Shown here piece by piece: positions 61,770 through 64,000 of a stretch of 64,000 nt of DNA; the stretch's first letter is position 1; each line of letters begins with the position of its first letter. A model generated the notes under the pieces. That model was given only the letters and a program-made list of their open reading frames with translations. It searched no databases and had not been told where the DNA came from. Source of the DNA: Xylanibacter ruminicola (GTDB lineage Bacteria > Bacteroidota > Bacteroidia > Bacteroidales > Bacteroidaceae). The stretch covers positions 124,001 to 188,000 of the forward strand of contig NZ_FNRF01000003.1 of NCBI RefSeq assembly GCF_900107775.1. The letters are read 5' to 3'. Made by a program: the position numbers and the translations under genes.

Positions 61770-64000
61770 TTACTCTCCGTATGTGCCACCTTTGGTCTCA
61801 TAGAGATTGCCGATGGCTTTAAACTGTGCTTCCTTCTCCTTGGCCTGCTTTTCGTCAACAACCGACTCCAGGTTCAGAATCTGGTTCAGAATGTACATGT
61901 GAACCATGCACTCCTGCTGCGACATGGCAAAGCGGTCGGTGCTCAGCGAGCAGTACCATAGCATGTATTCAGTCGACTTCTTCCACAAGCTATCGATAAT
62001 CTGCTGGGCCTTCTTGGGCTGAGCAGTCAGGGCGTATGCCTTGGCCAGATCCAGCGAACCACTCTGATAGTCATGAGGGATATTATAGCTTGGCAGGGCC
62101 TTCTCAGCCTTGTCGAGTACAGCCTTAGCCTGCTTGTCCTTACCCTCCTGAACCAGGTTCATGGCCAACAGCGACAGCAGTCGGCGATGGGTATAGCACA
62201 TGCGCATCACAGTCTCATCAAGATAGATACCAGCCTTGTCCACACCACCGAACTTGAACTTGTTCATCACGTTGTTATACGTCTTCTCAGTATCAAAGTT
62301 CTTGGCACCAGGGGCGTTGGTGGTGAATGGGGTGATACGGTTAGCCAAACCCTCCTGAACAAAGTTGTCGCCCAGGTTCATGTAGTTCTCCGAACCTACG
62401 GTAGTAGCTACATAGATAGGACGTGTCCAGTTGCACTGGGCAATCATCTCCAGCATCATCAGGTCCTGCTTGTACAGGGCGTTCTTACCCTTCAGCGAGA
62501 TCACCATCTGATCGGGGATGGTATCAGCAGCCATCATCATGCCACTCTTGCGAACAGCCTCCTTATCGATGGTTACATATACGGTATCTGTAGGAATCAC
62601 ATGCAGATCCTTATTCTTTGAACGAACCCAACGTTCCAGGATATTCTTCAGCTCGAATGGCTTATCGCCAAAGTTCTGCTTAGCCTCCTCTGGGTTCTCG
62701 CGATACAGCTTTTCTACTTCTGTCTTCAGTGATGGGTCAACCTGTACGTACTCGTTGGTACCAGCGCAGTACTCCAGTCGGCTCCAGGTGATGGGCACTG
62801 AAGGTGAGTCGTAAGCCTGACGACGCATCTGGTCGATATACCAGTCGGTCTGCAGGTACGACAGGTTACATACGCGTGCGTCGGTACGGAATCCCTCAGT
62901 ATCCTGGTTGTACCACAGTGGGAAGGTATCGTTATCACCATTGGTAAAGATAATGGGGTTACCCTCTTCCTGCAAGGTCATGAGGTAGTTCTGACCGAAG
63001 TCGCGACAGCAGTAACGACCCGAGCGATCGTGATCGTCCCAAGTCTGACTGGCCATCTGGATGGGCACCAGCAGACAGGCAACGCCAATCACAGCTGCCA
63101 CTACCAGGTTCTCCTTCTTCAGCTTGCGGTTCAGCCAGTCGATGATGGCAGCTACACCCATACCACACCAGATGGCAAAGGCATAGAACGAACCAGCATA
63201 GGCATAGTCGCGCTCACGTGGCTGCATAGGTGTCTGGTTCAGATAGATCACGATGGCCAGTCCTGTCATGAAGAACAGGAAGAATACCACCCAGAACTGC
63301 TGAATGCCGATAGGCTCTTCTACGGTCTTCTCAACGCCGTTCACCACAGTCTTACGCTTGCGGGTGTACCAAGCCTGCCAGAACAAGCCCAGCAAACCAA
63401 GTATCAGCGGCATGCAGTAGAATACGTTATGTCCCTTGTTCTCCTTCAGCTCTGTGGGCAGCATGCTCTGGTCGCCCAGGCGGGCATTATCGATAAACGA
63501 GAAGCCGGTAATCCAGTTACCATGCTCCAGCTCACCGTTGCCTTGGATATCATTCTGTCGTCCGGCAAAGTTCCACATAAAGTAGCGCCAGTACATAAAG
63601 TTACACTGATAGCTCAGGAAGAAGCGGATGTTCTCCAACTGCGAGGGCACCTTCACCATCATCTGTTCGCCACAGCGGTCGTAAGGTACCTGCGTGCCGT
63701 CAACTCCACCCATCCACGATTCGTAAGCGGCAGCATGACCGGCATCATACATACGTGGGAACAGCATATTCTGTGCATACTTGTATTCATCCTTGGTGCG
63801 TACTACAAAGTACGAGTCCTTCTCATCAGCAGTAGCCTTCTCCTTACGCTGATATACGGGCTTACCCTTACTCATGACAGGCTTGCAGTAGTTGCCATCC
63901 TGCTCCAGGGCAACCTGCGAGGTGTAGGCTGGTCCGTAGAACAACGGACGCTGACCGTACTGCTCACGTCCCAGGTAGTCACCCAGCGTAAAGATATCCT
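61770..64000 (-). CDS. DUF2723 membrane protein, C-terminal part (cut by window edge)
   Basis: The frame is open to the right edge; an apparent start at 63944 is only an internal TTG. The visible ~743 residues contain several membrane helices (VFYCMPLILGLLGLFWQAWY, QFWVVFFLFFMTGLAIVIYL, YAFAIWCGMGVAAIIDWL) and a large C-terminal region with TPR-like repeats. The MQPRERDYAYAGSFYAFAIW motif is the DUF2723 signature. This family is related to TMEM260-type O-mannosyltransferases (GT117). A role in glycosylating secreted proteins is therefore plausible but not shown. The N-terminal active-site part lies outside the window. Confidence 0.82.
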   Translation of the reverse strand, partial: DIFTLGDYLGREQYGQRPLFYGPAYTSQVALEQDGNYCKPVMSKGKPVYQRKEKATADEKDSYFVVRTKDEYKYAQNMLFPRMYDAGHAAAYESWMGGVDGTQVPYDRCGEQMMVKVPSQLENIRFFLSYQCNFMYWRYFMWNFAGRQNDIQGNGELEHGNWITGFSFIDNARLGDQSMLPTELKENKGHNVFYCMPLILGLLGLFWQAWYTRKRKTVVNGVEKTVEEPIGIQQFWVVFFLFFMTGLAIVIYLNQTPMQPRERDYAYAGSFYAFAIWCGMGVAAIIDWLNRKLKKENLVVAAVIGVACLLVPIQMASQTWDDHDRSGRYCCRDFGQNYLMTLQEEGNPIIFTNGDNDTFPLWYNQDTEGFRTDARVCNLSYLQTDWYIDQMRRQAYDSPSVPITWSRLEYCAGTNEYVQVDPSLKTEVEKLYRENPEEAKQNFGDKPFELKNILERWVRSKNKDLHVIPTDTVYVTIDKEAVRKSGMMMAADTIPDQMVISLKGKNALYKQDLMMLEMIAQCNWTRPIYVATTVGSENYMNLGDNFVQEGLANRITPFTTNAPGAKNFDTEKTYNNVMNKFKFGGVDKAGIYLDETVMRMCYTHRRLLSLLAMNLVQEGKDKQAKAVLDKAEKALPSYNIPHDYQSGSLDLAKAYALTAQPKKAQQIIDSLWKKSTEYMLWYCSLSTDRFAMSQQECMVHMYILNQILNLESVVDEKQAKEKEAQFKAIGNLYETKGGTYGE

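Overview
The window looks like a chromosomal segment from a gut or rumen Bacteroidales, most likely Prevotella or a close relative. This rests on: promoters carrying the Bacteroidetes -7 box TAnnTTTG instead of a sigma70 -10 box, with mostly no Shine-Dalgarno sequence; a SusC/SusD polysaccharide-utilisation locus; a type IX secretion gene (porQ) next to cmk; and many Bacteroidetes lipoproteins and outer-membrane barrels. No phage, insertion sequence or CRISPR array was seen.

Layout. 1-9.9 kb (minus strand): a GH31 (cut by the left edge) and a GH43 hemicellulase, then a housekeeping run (folE, SPOR protein, tpiA, DoxX-type membrane protein, DUF1599 protein), a small coiled-coil lipoprotein, a GH5 lipoprotein and an alanine/cation symporter. 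10-15.7 kb (plus): a small secreted protein, the CCA tRNA nucleotidyltransferase, and an overlapping pair related to human NAGLU (GH89) and HGSNAT. 15.8-22.5 kb: a tripartite RND efflux operon followed by an lpxA-like gene, closed by a strong terminator. 22.6-38.5 kb: a beta-mannan utilisation locus with an AraC regulator, sodium/sugar symporter, GH130 phosphorylase, SusC, SusD, a surface lipoprotein, a clan GH-A enzyme of uncertain family, two GH26 mannanases and a GH2 beta-mannosidase.

38.6-43.7 kb: radical SAM protein, then the run ftsX, DUF3098, uppP, truB, queA, folK. 43.7-49.4 kb: OmpP1/FadL-type porin, cmk, porQ, TonB, polyprenyl synthase, TatD. 49.4-52.5 kb: tRNA-Ser(GGA), an ExbB/ExbD operon ending in an Lrp regulator, and a cobalamin riboswitch with no gene behind it. 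52.5-64 kb: D-Ala-D-Ala dipeptidase, metallophosphatase, outer-membrane protein, PreA-like dehydrogenase, PAP2/barrel fusion, GH3, polysaccharide deacetylase and a DUF2723 protein cut by the right edge.

The mannan locus reads as a pathway: a lipid-anchored GH26 cuts mannan outside, SusC/D import oligosaccharides, a periplasmic GH26 and the GH2 shorten them, and the symporter and GH130 finish the job at and inside the inner membrane. The features least explained by known genes are non-coding: a tandem array of four short palindromes between convergent genes (38565-38645), the orphan cobalamin riboswitch (52264-52543), a candidate small RNA (53575-53690), a duplicated tRNA-Ser 3' end (49506-49581), and families of short AT-rich repeats sitting on stop and start codons at gene junctions.
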